Of a stretch of 64,000 nucleotides of DNA, positions 1 through 15,451 are shown piece after piece. The DNA is from Lobulomyces angularis. Taxonomy: Eukaryota; Chytridiomycota; Chytridiomycetes; Lobulomycetales; Lobulomycetaceae. The notes beneath the pieces are model-generated. The model ran no database searches. It was not told the origin of the DNA and saw only the letters and a program-made list of their open reading frames with translations. How positions within the stretch are numbered: the first letter of the stretch is position 1; each line of letters begins with the position of its first letter. The translations under genes and the position numbers were made by a program. The stretch is from the NCBI GenBank assembly GCA_027604685.1, contig JADHYX010000085.1, forward strand, positions 1-64,000. The letters run 5' to 3'.

Positions 1-673
1 AGATTATTGAATTTAGTTTTATTGCAAGAATGTTTTTCCATTTTGTATTTAAATGATCAAGTAAAAAATATTTATTTTACTCTCTATTTATAGTTTTTTT
101 CTAAGAATTTTTGGCATTTTTCATTATAGTTAAGTTATTCCCTAGCAAAAACAGCATGTTCAGAAAGATAATGCCCAAACACTAATAAAAAAAAAAAAGA
201 ACCAACTTTAATTTTCAATTCCCTTATTAAAAGACCAAAAACATACTTTAATTTTTAAAGCATTATTTTAAAATTTATTACTTAAGCAAAAAATCTTTAA
301 GTAATGTAATATCATACAAGTTACTCAATTTATACATAATAGTTACTTTCTATTTGACATTTCAGTAAGTGTTAGTAGATGGGAATTATAAATAAGTTTA
401 AAGTTAAGAAAGAACAGTTTGAATTTGAATTAAAAGTTAAACATCAAGGATTCTGAAGGTACTTGCAAATTTTTCATAAGCATATCTTAACATTATCTGT
501 TAAGACTTTTTATCAGTAACATATCAATTATAACAAAAATTGTAAAATTACTTAATTGAATGTATGGCTTTTCATTTTGCTGCACAATCGAAATTGTTAT
601 TTTCATTTAAATGTATGAGTAGTTTTATTACATTTATTTTTAAACTTGCGATCAGAAATACCCTAAAACCATA
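1..673. other. intergenic, left edge
   Basis: No supported gene. The stretch is A/T-rich with stops in all frames. It holds the 5' flank of the small membrane-protein gene that starts at 674, and possibly the 3' end of a gene outside the window. Confidence 0.5.
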
Positions 674-1501
674 ATGGAAGAACCGAAGAAGCTAAAGTTT
701 CAGTTGAATGAAAACTCTCACCGAGTGTTTGTTAATTTAAACAATTATCAATTAAATGAGCAGGAATATAAAACAGTGCGATCAATGAGGGACATTGTGG
801 TTCGTCCTGCTTTTTTTGGTTTTGGTAATGTATAAATAGTTTCAAATTTGCTTCTATTAAATAATCGTGTGGGATGAAAAATTTTTGAACTAAATTATAA
901 AATTAGTTTTCATACAAATTTAACAGAAAATACAATGGAATTAATTTTATTACACATATTTTTTTTTTTTCTTTTTATTCTACTCAGTTCTTTAAAAAAT
1001 ATCATATTTTAACTTTAATAAGTTTAGTTGTGGGGGCTTTCGCAGGATTCGCATTGGCAAAGAAAAATTTTCCTCATAATAGGATACCACAAATCGCTTC
1101 TGCAATCAGTAAATCTTACAATTGAGTTTTTTTTCTGTATTTATAAAAATTTAGCATTTTCATTTATTGGCATAAATCTCGGCGGATTTTATGGTCTAAG
1201 TGCTGCGAAGCAGAAATTTGAGCAGTTGAGAGGGACAGAACTCTATGGGAGAATTAAAAAAGGTCTTCAAGAAGAGGAGTTACGAAGGAGAGGGCATAAA
1301 TTACCTGATTTCGTTAGTATGGATTCCAAGGGTGATGCAGAGAACGCAACTATCTTTCCTGATGATGTTAAGAATGATTTATTACTAAAAGAAGATTACA
1401 AAGCAGACACAACTCTTGAAAATGTTGAGAATGGATTGATTGGAAATGATAAAAAAAGACGGTATTATAATAAGTATGGTGACCTAGTGGAGGAAGATTA
1501 G
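674..1501 (+). CDS. OCIA-like small membrane protein
   Basis: Three exons (about 674-824, 1028 to ~1104, and ~1155-1501) give a protein of about 190 residues. The start is the first ATG and opens with MEEPKKLKF. The middle holds two glycine-rich hydrophobic segments (VVGAFAGFALAKK and FSFIGINLGGFYGLSAAK) separated by a short loop with IPQIASAI and followed by KQKFEQL. The tail is charged and ends KYGDLVEED. The spacing of two small-residue-rich helices, an 'LP/IP-x-I/V' loop and a C-terminal K-Q-E/K-F stretch resembles the OCIA domain of OCIAD1/OCIAD2, which sit in mitochondrial and endosomal membranes. The conserved cysteine pattern is not evident, so the family call is inference from shape. 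It ends 228 bases before the oppositely oriented neighbour (convergent). Confidence 0.45.
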
Positions 1502-1728
1502 ACCAAGTTATTTTAAGGAACTTTTTATTTTTTATAAAAGAGTTTGTGGTGAATTACCTTTTTATAAAATCACCTTTTTCTTTTTATGTAAAATATACAT
1601 ATTTTTTTTTTACATAACATAATTTTAATTTTATTAATAAATAGTTGACAATTAAAAAATCTATTTTTAATAATAATAAAAAAAAAAGTATATTTTAATT
1701 TTTGTTTTTTTTTGTGTTGGCTAGAATG

Positions 1729-3441
1729 TTAAAGATCTGGTTTCACCATTTCTCCAACCTTCAAAAACTTATTGTACTCTTCATCTAATTTTGAAAATAA
1801 AAAATATTTTATTTTAGTATTCTGAAATAATATTCAATTCTTACCAGAACACCACTGAATGCTGTTCTTATCTTCTGCAACTGCATCTTTCAAAAGATTA
1901 AATTGGTCTGGTTCCCTGCCACCATCCATATATCTTTCAATAATAGCATCTATGAACAGAGTTAAATCTTTAAAAACTACAACAAAATTTTTCTGGTCAT
2001 TAACGCTAAACTCCCCAACCCAATCGTTTGCTGTAGTTTGAGTTAAAGCGCTACTTTTAAGAATGGAGGCATGCGAGCAACTGAGTTTAAATTGGTTTAA
2101 ATCTTCAAATTGAAAAAACGGTTTCAAAAAAAGCTTTCCTTTAAAATCCAAATTTTCGCTCAAGTATATTAAATTCAGATTTGGATCAAGTATTGCAAGT
2201 CTTACTTTAAAAACAGGATCCTGATGAGGCTTCGCCTTGTTTGCAGTTCTAATTCTGATTAATGTAACATAAAAATCTTTGTATTTCACTAAGCTGGAAC
2301 CTCCCCTAAATTCAGATAACCCAGGGGTACGATTTTCATTTTCTAAAGTAATTTTTTCTTGAAACCTTTTAAGGCCATCTAAATTTCTTGAGAAACTTTT
2401 TTTAGGTACTAAATAATCAAAACATTTGGCAGGGTGCTCAGCACCACAGCGTAATGGTCGAATAACTGGATCCCAAGAATATATAAAATTTACTTCGTCG
2501 TTTTGATTGATAAAGGGTACCCAGCTTTGAGGGCCCTTGTGAAATGGATGGCTTAATTTTCGAATAACACCTGATGTTAAGTCGTAATACCAGATCAACC
2601 TAAATTTTTATTTTAAAAATAAAAGTATATAAAAAATACCTAAACTCTTCATTATCATCCATATTAAATGTGATAATTATATTTCCATCACTATCAACTA
2701 TGGCTCTGGTGTCCTCAGGACCAATGCTACCGATATCATGATTGATACCTATAGTCTTTGGATAAAATTGTCCTTGATATTCAAAGTCAGAAGGCAACTC
2801 TTGAAAATTTGAATCCAGTATGGTTAAATGCATAAATGTAAGTGGTATTGTTAAACGGTTTAATAAAAGTACATCAAATTTATCATATATGATGCTATTT
2901 GTAACATAATTGACAACAGAGCAATGCAAATAGTATTGTTTATTGCTAGTTAAATGGTTTGATAAAGCTACCTAAAAAAAATAAAATATAGTTAATATAT
3001 AAATAATAAACAATTAATTGATACCAAAGTTCCAGAGTTTGAAATATAACTATTTTCACTTGCAGAAGGTAAAAACTCGTTACTTTGATCAACAAACTTG
3101 GTAGCATTAAAATGAATCTCTTTAATAAGACCGATTTCCACAAAATCAAGAAGTGATGTTTTGGAGTACTTCTCAAGGTAAAATATTCTATTATTATTGT
3201 TGACTGTATCATCGAATTCTTTCTGGTCAGGTAGAAGAAAATTTTTATTGAAGATATTTTTTTTCTTATTTAAGGTAGAATATTTTTCTTTAATTTCATG
3301 TATGTGTTGAGTTTGGTTGATATATGATTTTTTTATAACAGAAATGAAGAAGATAACAACGAAAAAGAAGAAAGCAATGAAAACCGGATTTTGAATTGAA
3401 ATTCTTAAATTCATTAGTTTCATTTTTTTCTTCCTAATCAA
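1729..3441 (-). CDS. putative secretory-pathway glycosyltransferase (beta-mannosyltransferase-like)
   Basis: Four exons on the minus strand (3441 to ~3027, ~2971-2641, ~2597-1847, ~1786-1729) give about 515 residues. The last short exon restores the end as WCSDEEYNKFLK...KPDL. The N-terminus is type II membrane-like: a short basic head (IRKKKMKLMN), then one hydrophobic anchor (PVFIAFFFFVVIFFISVI), then a lumenal domain. Motifs seen are GPEDTRAIVDSDGNIIITFN, QSWVPF, a Cys pair around PLRCGAEHPAKC, and RGGSSLVKYKDFYVTLIRIR. The G-x-E-D-x-R ... N-x motif and the RGG...Y...R block recall fungal beta-1,2-mannosyltransferases (GT91, Candida BMT family) and GH130-type folds. This is known for those families and only inferred here. 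An alternative start is Met at 3423. Another lumenal glycan-acting enzyme is possible. Confidence 0.5.
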
Positions 3442-3993
3442 ACTAAAATCTTTTGCATCAACTAAAAAAAAAAAAAATTTGAAAAAAAGTGAAAAGTGAG
3501 GCTTGGAGAAAAAAGCGGCTTGCTAAGCAAATTTTTGTAAGTTGCATTACATCAAGTTTCATCAAGCAGCATCATCAAGCATCAAGCTTGTCTCAACTTC
3601 GGCGATATTCTTTTACTTGGAGTTGCTGTAAACTACTGTTAGTTTACTTCGAATTCTGGAATGAGGCTTGATAGGAGAATTTTAGCCATTTATACTCCTC
3701 AAATTTTGCTTTTTTTTTTTGATTTTGAGAAAAATTTAAATTATCACCATTTTTGAAAATAATGACGTTTTTAAAAATTTATCACATAGTTCTGAATTTT
3801 GAACGTTTAAATGCAATATGTTCTATTTTAAGAATAAACAAAACAAGTTTGAGAAACTTTAAATTGCATGAATTAATAGTTAAAACTAGAAATTCCTCTG
3901 AAATTTGATATTTGATTTAAACAAAATGCAAAATATTTAATCATTAAAAAAAAACAACTAATACAATAAAGCAGAAAAAAATTCTATTTTCTA
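3442..3993. other. intergenic with short CATCAAG-type repeat
   Basis: No supported gene. It is the 5' flank of the glycosyltransferase-like gene and the 3' flank of the Ca2+-ATPase gene, both on the minus strand. Around 3545-3600 there are several imperfect copies of ATCAAG/CATCAAG. A 60-codon open frame at 3489-3671 has no ATG start and no family resemblance. Confidence 0.5.
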
Positions 3994-8150
<4,157 letters not shown>

Positions 8151-9813
8151 GATTTTTACTGAAGCGCGTATGAGATTTGTAATTGTAAGCTAACACAAAA
8201 TCTATGAGACGAGTAAATGAAGAATTGGACAAAAACAGCAAATCCTGTGTCCAAAAATTAAAAAAAGTGATCAAAAAGGAATCTAAAATACATCGGAGTT
8301 TAAAAAAAGTACAAGTACTTGCAACAACAGGAAAACTTAACTGGTATATTCTGGTAAATATCAAGTGTGATTTTTCAAACTTAAAATAGTAATGGTTGCA
8401 GTGTCCAGATAATCGCATTTTGGAAAAGAGAAAAACTATTTATTGTCAGCGCAATTAGCTGAAAAACAACTTTTAGATACAGATTTTAACTTAAGAATAA
8501 GGAGTTTAAAAATATGGACTTCAATTAAAAATAGAATAAAATAGTTAAAAATACTGGTTTTAAATTAGGGATTTTGTTTGCTAAGTATAAATTGGCATAT
8601 ATGCTAAGAATGATATATTTTCACTTAATGAACTGTTCGATAATTTTATACCCTGCAGAAGTTGCTATTTTTTTATACAATAGAAATTATTAATAGAATG
8701 GTTTCCTTTTATTAAGCTTTATTAGTTTAATTTTTCAAGAATATACATAAACAATTTTAAATTTTAATTAAGTGCAATGCTGATTGAAAAGATGAATAAA
8801 TAGTGAATGGAATCTTGTAAAAAAACTTTGAAAGAAAATAGGAATTTTTTAACAACATTAAACATAAAAAATGTAGAAGTTTTTTTTAAAAGCCACTGTA
8901 TTTAAGTAGATAATTTTTTCTTTAGCTGGCTGATAAAATAAATAAATAGATGGATAATAATAAAAGTCTCTGTGCAAAGTTGATTGGAACTTTAAGCTTT
9001 TCTTTAAACATTCAATCTTAATGGGTTGGGTAAGAAAATCCTTTTCATTTAGTCTGTGTGTTATTTTTCCCTTTTTTGTTTTTAATTGGTGTATTATCCT
9101 GTATTATCCCTAATTGCCTTTTCAAAGCTTTTAATTCATAATTGTTAATTAAGATATGTAGTTAAATCTAAACACCTATTACTCATTTTGACGATCCTAA
9201 AGAGAGTTGAAAACGTGTTCTCCATTGCATCTTAAAGGCATTTGTTTTTCTATGTACAAATCTTCTAATATATTCTTTTTTTTTTATATCTTTCTAATGG
9301 GATTGTTATTAGGACAGTCTCTTTTTTTTAATAATGTTATGGAAAGATCCCATTTGTTGTTAGATGAAAGAATTTTTAGATGAGAAGGAATGATGAAATT
9401 AAATTTAACGAAATTGTCATTTGGTATACCAATCATTCCAAATTGTAAAATTGAAAAATAGTGAGTTTAATTGTTTTAATGTTGGTTGGAAAAAAAATGC
9501 ATTGATTTTTTAAAGGCTTTTTACTTTCAAAAATGATTTCAACTTATTTTGTTTTCATAAGACAATGACAAGGGAAAATAAAGAAACTAGAACTACAATA
9601 AATCACTAAATTTTCAAACAAAGGATTACAAAGGAAATGCAATGAATTGGATTGTTGCCCTGATGACAGAGGGGACGTTGAGCACACAGTGATTTTAAAG
9701 CAATACCATTTCTAAGTATTAAATCAATTTTTTTAATTCAATTAATTTTTATTTTTTATTCTTTTTTTTTATTTCCTTTTTGTTATTTTGCTATTGTGTA
9801 ACAGTTTTTGTTA
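8151..9813. other. 1.7 kb without a recognised gene
   Basis: Divergent spacer between the Ca2+-ATPase (-) and PIG-L (+) genes. It is A/T-rich with stops in all frames. A 61-codon Lys-rich frame at 8204-8389 matches no family I know. A small less-AT patch at about 9650-9705 (containing CTGATGACAGAGGGG) looks different from its surroundings, but I cannot assign it to an RNA class. Confidence 0.5.
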
Positions 9814-10915
9814 ATGACAATTTCAATAATCGTTTTTCTCTATTTGATCGGTGTAATTGTGCTGCTATTTCTTGTTGCCAGTAGGCTGATAATTCGTTTA
9901 TCGAAAAGTCAAGTGAACTTGGAAAAATTGAACTCAAAATCCAAATTCCTTCTTTTGATAGCTCATCCAGACGATGAAGGTTACTACTTCAAAAACGAAT
10001 ATAAAAATAATAAAGTTTTTATTTTTTTTCTAAAATAAAAATTTTTTTATAAAATTCTCTTACTTTTACAGTAATGTTTTTTTCTCCAACTCTGATATAC
10101 TTAAAAAAGCACTTCAAAAATGTGAGGATCGTTTGTTTTTCAAATGGAAATTCTGAAAATTTTGGTAAAGTAAGAGAAAAAGAATTGCTTAGTTGTTTAA
10201 AAGCTCTGGGATTTAGTGAAAATCAGTGTGAATGCTTACAGGACCAGTAATTTTCTCTATTATAAATGTGCTTATCTTTTTCATTCCTTTCAATAATATT
10301 GCATTTAGAAATTTCGAAGATGACATAAAAACTTTTTGGAATCCCAAGTTAATCTCTGATAAAATAGAATACTTTGCTAGAAAATACAATACTGACGTTG
10401 TAAGTACTTTTTTAAATAGTTAATTTTTTTTATAAATATGCTCATAATAATTCAGGTATTAACTTTTGATGCAAACGGAATTTCTCAGCATCCAAATCAT
10501 ATATCATTGTTTCATGGTTTGAAGTAAACTCTATCTTATCTTTGTTCTTTATATTTAACTGCTTTAATAAAAAGACATTTTTTAAAAATTCAAAATTCAA
10601 GGAATGTAAAAGGCTATTCATTAATTACCGTCAACTTATTTAGAAAATATACTTCTATATTAGATATATACCTTTCCCTTCTGAGTTACCAAATCGCAAC
10701 TCCAGGTAAAAATATGGACAACTTTTGGTTTTAAATGTTTGTTAGTGAAGAAAAAAAAGAGGTTGGCTTTTGTTTCAAATTTTAATGAATTTCACTTATC
10801 ACATAGAGCGATGTTTATGCATAAGTCTCAATTAATTTGGTTCAGGCGATACTTTTACATTTGGATATCTAGATACATGTTTTTGAACGAATTTGATTTC
10901 ATTGAAGCTTCATAG
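9814..10915 (+). CDS. PIGL: N-acetylglucosaminyl-phosphatidylinositol de-N-acetylase (PIG-L/GPI12)
   Basis: Five exons, about 235 residues. It catalyses the second step of GPI-anchor synthesis on the cytosolic side of the ER, removing acetate from GlcNAc-PI. The N-terminus is a membrane anchor (ISIIVFLYLIGVIVLLFLVA). The zinc motif LLLIAHPDDE closes exon 1 and joins to VMFFSPT. Then come FSNGNSENFGKVREKELL, FEDDIKTFWN, and the second metal motif TFDANGISQHPNH. The C-terminal block VNLFRKYTSILDIYLSLLSYQ, followed by MHKSQLIWFRRYFYIWISRYM, matches the family's ending. Exon 1 ends at a GTTACT donor rather than GTAAG/GTATG, inferred because only that join keeps the frame. Length is close to human PIGL (about 250). 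Confidence 0.93.
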
Positions 10916-11097
10916 ATATATGTGAGATAGTTTTAAAATATCCCGTGTGAATTTTTTATACAAAATTTTTTATTACCAAGTTAACTACATAATAAAGTTT
11001 TTAAATTAGTTACTTTATTTCTATCCATTTATTATTGTTATAATTTCAATATATGCAAATTAGATTAATTTAAATGTCACAGTCCATCTGAAAAAAA

Positions 11098-11361
11098 TTA
11101 ATACTTTTCACTCTTTGCTAGTTTTCTTTTCTTCAATAAAATTTCATTGCTATTTTCTTCGTCATCGTCAGAGTCATTATCATCATTTTCGAATTCCTTT
11201 TCGTCTTCCTGACTTTCTCTTTCTGGTTTAAAGTGTTCATTTAATTGATTTTTCAAAACTACCAACTTTTCCTGTAATTCTTTTAAGTTTTTTACATCTT
11301 CAACTGGATGTGAATAGAGAATGGTTTTATTTAAGGTAGCGCTTATTGTTGAGATGGACAT
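11098..11361 (-). CDS. small acidic protein, GON7-like (KEOPS subunit candidate)
   Basis: A single exon of 87 residues on the minus strand, starting MSISTISATLNK. Residues ~24-43 form an amphipathic helix (NLKELQEKLVVLKNQLNEHF) followed by KPERE. A long acidic tract (DEKEFENDDNDSDDDEEN) and a basic tail (LLKKRKLAKSEKY) end it. This layout, a short hydrophobic start, an 'L..L...LK..LNE.F.P' helix, acidic disorder and a basic end, closely resembles human GON7 (VAQMKDMVTELFDPL then an Asp/Glu tract then KRPK). GON7 is the small fifth subunit of the KEOPS tRNA t6A complex. The match is short and partly compositional, so this is a hypothesis. It is convergent with PIGL. Confidence 0.45.
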   Translation of the reverse strand: MSISTISATLNKTILYSHPVEDVKNLKELQEKLVVLKNQLNEHFKPERESQEDEKEFENDDNDSDDDEENSNEILLKKRKLAKSEKY

Positions 11362-11627
11362 TTCTTTGCTAAAAATTTGATACTTAATACCTTTTTTATA
11401 AATTTTATAATTTCATAATTTTAAATTTTTCATAAATAATAATAATTATAAAAAATTAATAAAGAGAGTAAAGAATATCTAAATTTGATTTGCTTAACTT
11501 ACAAGCTTCTAAAAATCTGGAATTTTACTTATTTTCAAAAGATGAAAGTTTAACATCATAAAAAAACAAAATAGAAAATGTTTGAACTAATTAGTTTATT
11601 CTTACAAGGTGTATAAAAGTAAGCAAA

Positions 11628-13081
11628 TTAATGACCCTTTCCAAGGTCTAACTTTTTTTTAAGACTTTTTTCAGCGTTATAAATAAAACCATCAAGCATA
11701 CTGGCAACTGTAAAAATGCCTCCAACGATTGCACAAACGTCAGTCAAGAAATGAGCGAATGGCTTTTGATATTCTTTATAAACAACCAACATCGGAGAGA
11801 TTTCGTAATTGAAAAAAACTCCTGAATTTTTGGATTAAAAAAAAAAACCAAAAAAAATTAAGTTTACCTGGAATACCTCCCCCGGAACCCACTTGAGGTG
11901 AAACATCTCTTTCGTTTTCAGTAACTGAGAATTGATTTGTCTGGGCTTTGGTTCCATTCATAAAGTTGAATTCGGTTCCAACAACCTTCACAAAGTATTG
12001 AAACATGAAATAGTCTTCCAACAAAATATAAATAGAAATTTAAAGAGTATTTTTCATACTTTGAGTAGCAACTTTACCCGAACCATCCAAAGGATTCTGA
12101 AATCCAATGGATTTACCAAAACTCATCGTATGAATGTTGTGGGTGAAGTCAAATTTAGGATGTTGCACATACTGCAGTAAGTCGTGAATGTGTAGATTTT
12201 GTTGCTGAAAACTTTTTCCTGGTGCAAAGTGAAAATTTCCTGCTACCTTATTAACTTCAACGTGTCCATGCAAATTGCAGCCTTCGTTTTCTTGTTCTTT
12301 CATATTGGTTACCATTCCCTCCCTGACGCACTAAAAAAAAATATTACAGGAACGTAAACCTATTTTCATTACTTGAACAACTTCTTCCATATTTGTTAAG
12401 GACCAATGCTTCGCTTCATACGCCTTTCTCACATCTTCACAAGTATTACAACATCCACTTGGCGGTAGCTGACCACCGTAACAATCACCACATGCAGCAA
12501 CTTCGGTTTCATTTTTCTTCACTTCATTCTTTACATCACCCACAGTTGACTTGCTTTTTTGAACAACTCTACCGTTTTGGTCTATTCTTACCTGAAATAC
12601 ACTTTTAAAAATATCGCTAATTATACAAATTACCTTATAAATTGAGTGATCAATATCATTTTGATGATCCCCAGAAACATCCATTACATCTATAGTTAAC
12701 AAATAACAAGGCAGATGAGGAAAAGTTATATTTAAATGAATTTGCATTTTTTCTCGTCTGCCTCGATCTACTACTAAACTTGGATTTAGTTGCACTAAAG
12801 TAAATCAAAATTCACTTAACAGTTTAATTAAAGCTTTCACCTGTATTCCAATCCAAAAACTCTGATGAAATTAAAAAAAATATAATAATTGCGGAGATAA
12901 AGGTAACGGTAGCACCACTAGCAGTTCTTACTCTGAAATCATCATGTGGTTTAGCATATCTTTTGAAAGTTAAAAACTGAAGAATAATAAATGATATTTA
13001 CGCATCAAAGTTTTTTAAGGTATCTAAAAAACCATCACTCTGTTCCACAATACTTTTTCTTTTTCGTAGTCCGCTTGACAT
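11628..13081 (-). CDS. ERV46: ER vesicle protein ERV46/ERGIC3
   Basis: About six exons, about 385 residues. A COPII cargo receptor that cycles between ER and Golgi in complex with ERV41. It starts MSSGLRKRKSIVEQSDGFLDTLKNFDA, followed by YAKPHDDFRVRT and the first membrane helix (ATVTFISAIIIFFLIS). The lumenal domain has LNPSLVVDRGRREKMQIHLNITFPHLPC, DVMDVSGDHQNDI, and the paired-Cys stretch CGDCYGG...SGCCNTCEDVRKAYEAK. Next are GCNLHGHVEVNKVAGNFHFAPG, IHTMSFGKSIG and NPLDG. Near the end is GIPGVFFNYEISPMLV, then the second membrane helix (FLTDVCAIVGGIFTVASMLDGFIY) and a basic tail ending LGKGH. Length and order match the family. It diverges from MCTS1 over about 250 bases. Confidence 0.95.
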
Positions 13082-13330
13082 ATTATTTGGATGGTGCTGG
13101 TATAGTGTAAATTAAAAGTGAACCCTGAATAAATGAAATGAATAACCATTAATTTCTACATCACAAATATATCAAATTAATTGTGTAAATACAATATAAA
13201 TAAATCGCCTTGAAAGATATTTAACCTGTTTTATTAAAGTAACCAGTGTTGAAGTTTCGAAAGTAATAATTTTTTAATTTTTTGTAACACTAAAAAGTAA
13301 TCTCAACAGATTTTGTAAACATCTTAACAT

Positions 13331-14112
13331 ATGCTAAAAAAATTCACAGTAAAAGACGATGTTTCATCTAAATCCAAAGTAAAATCTAGTGTGCAGCGAA
13401 CTATTCGATCTAAAATATTAGCGCAATATCCACTTTTGGAACCATATGCAGATGAATTACTACCAAAGAAAGATCCTTTATTTTTGGTTAAATGTAAAGA
13501 ACAGTTGAATCTTGTATCAATAAATGTATGTAAAAATTAAAAAAAAAAAAGAATTTTTGTGAGGAAACTTATCATTCACAATCATTATCACCACTTTGCT
13601 TATTGTGATAAAAAGTGATGAAATAATTGATTAGTAAAATATTTTTGCATTTGCTGATTTAATTCCTCAATTAAGTTTTGAAAATGGATGGTGAACATTA
13701 ATTTTTACTTTTTAGAATCGTGTTTTATTCTTCAATTATTACGATGGTCCATACTTTCCACATTTGAAACTGCTGCATGAATGTATTATATTACTTATAC
13801 AGATTTTGTAACCTATTTTTAGTTCCTGATATTTTACCACATTTGCAAGTGGATAAGGGTGCTATAAAATTTGTTTTACAAGGAGCTAATGTAATGTGTC
13901 CTGGATTAACAAGCAAGGGTGCTAGGTTACCAGAAGAAAACATTGAAACAGAGAGAGTAGTTGCAATTATGGCTGAGGATAAAGAGCATGCATTAGGTCT
14001 TGGGCTGACAAAAATGTCGACAAATGACATGAAATCCATTAATAAAGGTATTGGATTAGAAAATATTCATTTTCTAGGAGATGGCTTATTTTTAGCCGAT
14101 TTCAATGAATAA
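13331..14112 (+). CDS. MCTS1: MCTS1/Tma20, PUA-domain translation re-initiation factor
   Basis: Three exons, about 182 residues. MCTS1 with DENR removes deacylated tRNA from post-termination 40S subunits and promotes re-initiation. The N-terminal domain reads [26 protein letters not shown], then [22 protein letters not shown]. The PUA domain follows: [78 protein letters not shown]. The end is [15 protein letters not shown]. The introns begin after SIN and within the codon joining LHE to FPDIL. Length equals the family's usual ~181. Confidence 0.96.
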
Positions 14113-15451
14113 TCTTTATTTTTGTTGAAGTGTGGTATCACACTTTCTTTTTAATGGTAAAACTTGGAGGACTAAGATTTTTACATATGAAATTTCTAAT
14201 TATCTCACTTTTTCTCTTAATTTAATTGTTTATTTAACATACGTCAAGAATATAGATTCTAATGTGTAATATCACCATGTTAGTTTAAATTTCCATAGAT
14301 CAAATAAGAGTTGCAGTTGAAAATAAATAGAAACATGCATAAATAATATGTATAATAGTGTCCACCAAACTATGCTGCATTAATATGGCAAGGTATTACA
14401 AGCCTTACAGAGCAGGTTGACAGCCTTTTGACATATAAGCTTCCCAATCAGCATTTTTTATTCCTATTTTTGACATAAATGTAATAAATTTATTTATTCT
14501 TTGATGACAATCACTGTAAATAAACGAATATACATTTCACAAACACTTCTTGTTTCATTTCAGTTAAAAGATTAGCTGTGTTGCAAATGTTCCTCCTGAA
14601 ATCCAATATAAAAAGAAAAATAAGAAGATTATATTTGATTGATAAGTAATTACTATTTCACGCAAAAAATTGTGAAATGTAATAACCCTTGTTCCCTACT
14701 ATTAATGTAACATCATCAGTAACTCTACATTAAAAAAAAAATGGTTAAAAACAAAAAATAACTTTTTTACCTAACAACCTTGTTTCTCAAAGTAAACCTC
14801 TTGTAACATCAATTCTTTCAACTCTGCAGACATTCATTTCAAAATTGTTAAAGTTCCATTTTCTTCGATATTCAGTCAAAGGTTTTAAGATATCGCTTTT
14901 AAGGACATTACTTACTCTTTAAAGTTTGATTATTACACTTAGTTTTAATTTGTAGTTTTGAATTTAAAAATCAAAATTTATTTCTGAAACTATCTTTTTC
15001 ATCTTTCAAAGTTCTGTTGCTTTTTTATTCCACCATCCAAATAAAAAACTTTAATTAAAACCTTTAAACCTTTTTCGAAATCGTCCGAGCCATTATCTTT
15101 TATTAATCTATATAAAATCACCAAGGTTCCAAATATCATTGGTTTCGAAATTCAGCACTTTTTAAAAAGGTTATAAAATTGATTTTACAGATTTTTAAAA
15201 AAAATCAATTTAGAATCAAGTTTAAAATCATTAAGTCAATTGGGGGGTCGAGAAAGGAAAAATTATGTTACCTATGCATTATTCTACATAAAGCAAAAAA
15301 GATTCCATAATATCTTTATAGTTTTGAGATTACAATTTTACAAGGGTTTTCTGAGATATCAAATACATTACTCTCCTTTAAAAAATAACGAAATTTAGAT
15401 TAAAAATTTCAGTAAGTGCTTTGATAGTTCACTTGAAAAGAAACAACTGTC
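14113..15451. other. 1.3 kb without a recognised gene
   Basis: Spacer between two plus-strand genes: the 3' flank of MCTS1 and the promoter region of taspase 1. Stops in all frames. A TTTGATGACAA / CTGA pair at about 14500-14597 superficially looks like C and D boxes, but no terminal stem is evident. Confidence 0.5.

Noticed and set aside
8204..8389. 61-codon Lys-rich ATG frame in the large spacer
   Set aside because: No family resemblance and no splice partner that extends it. Frames of this size are common by chance.
14500..14600. C/D-box snoRNA candidate (TGATGA ... CTGA)
   Set aside because: No terminal stem or internal D'/C' pair is visible. Such short boxes occur by chance.
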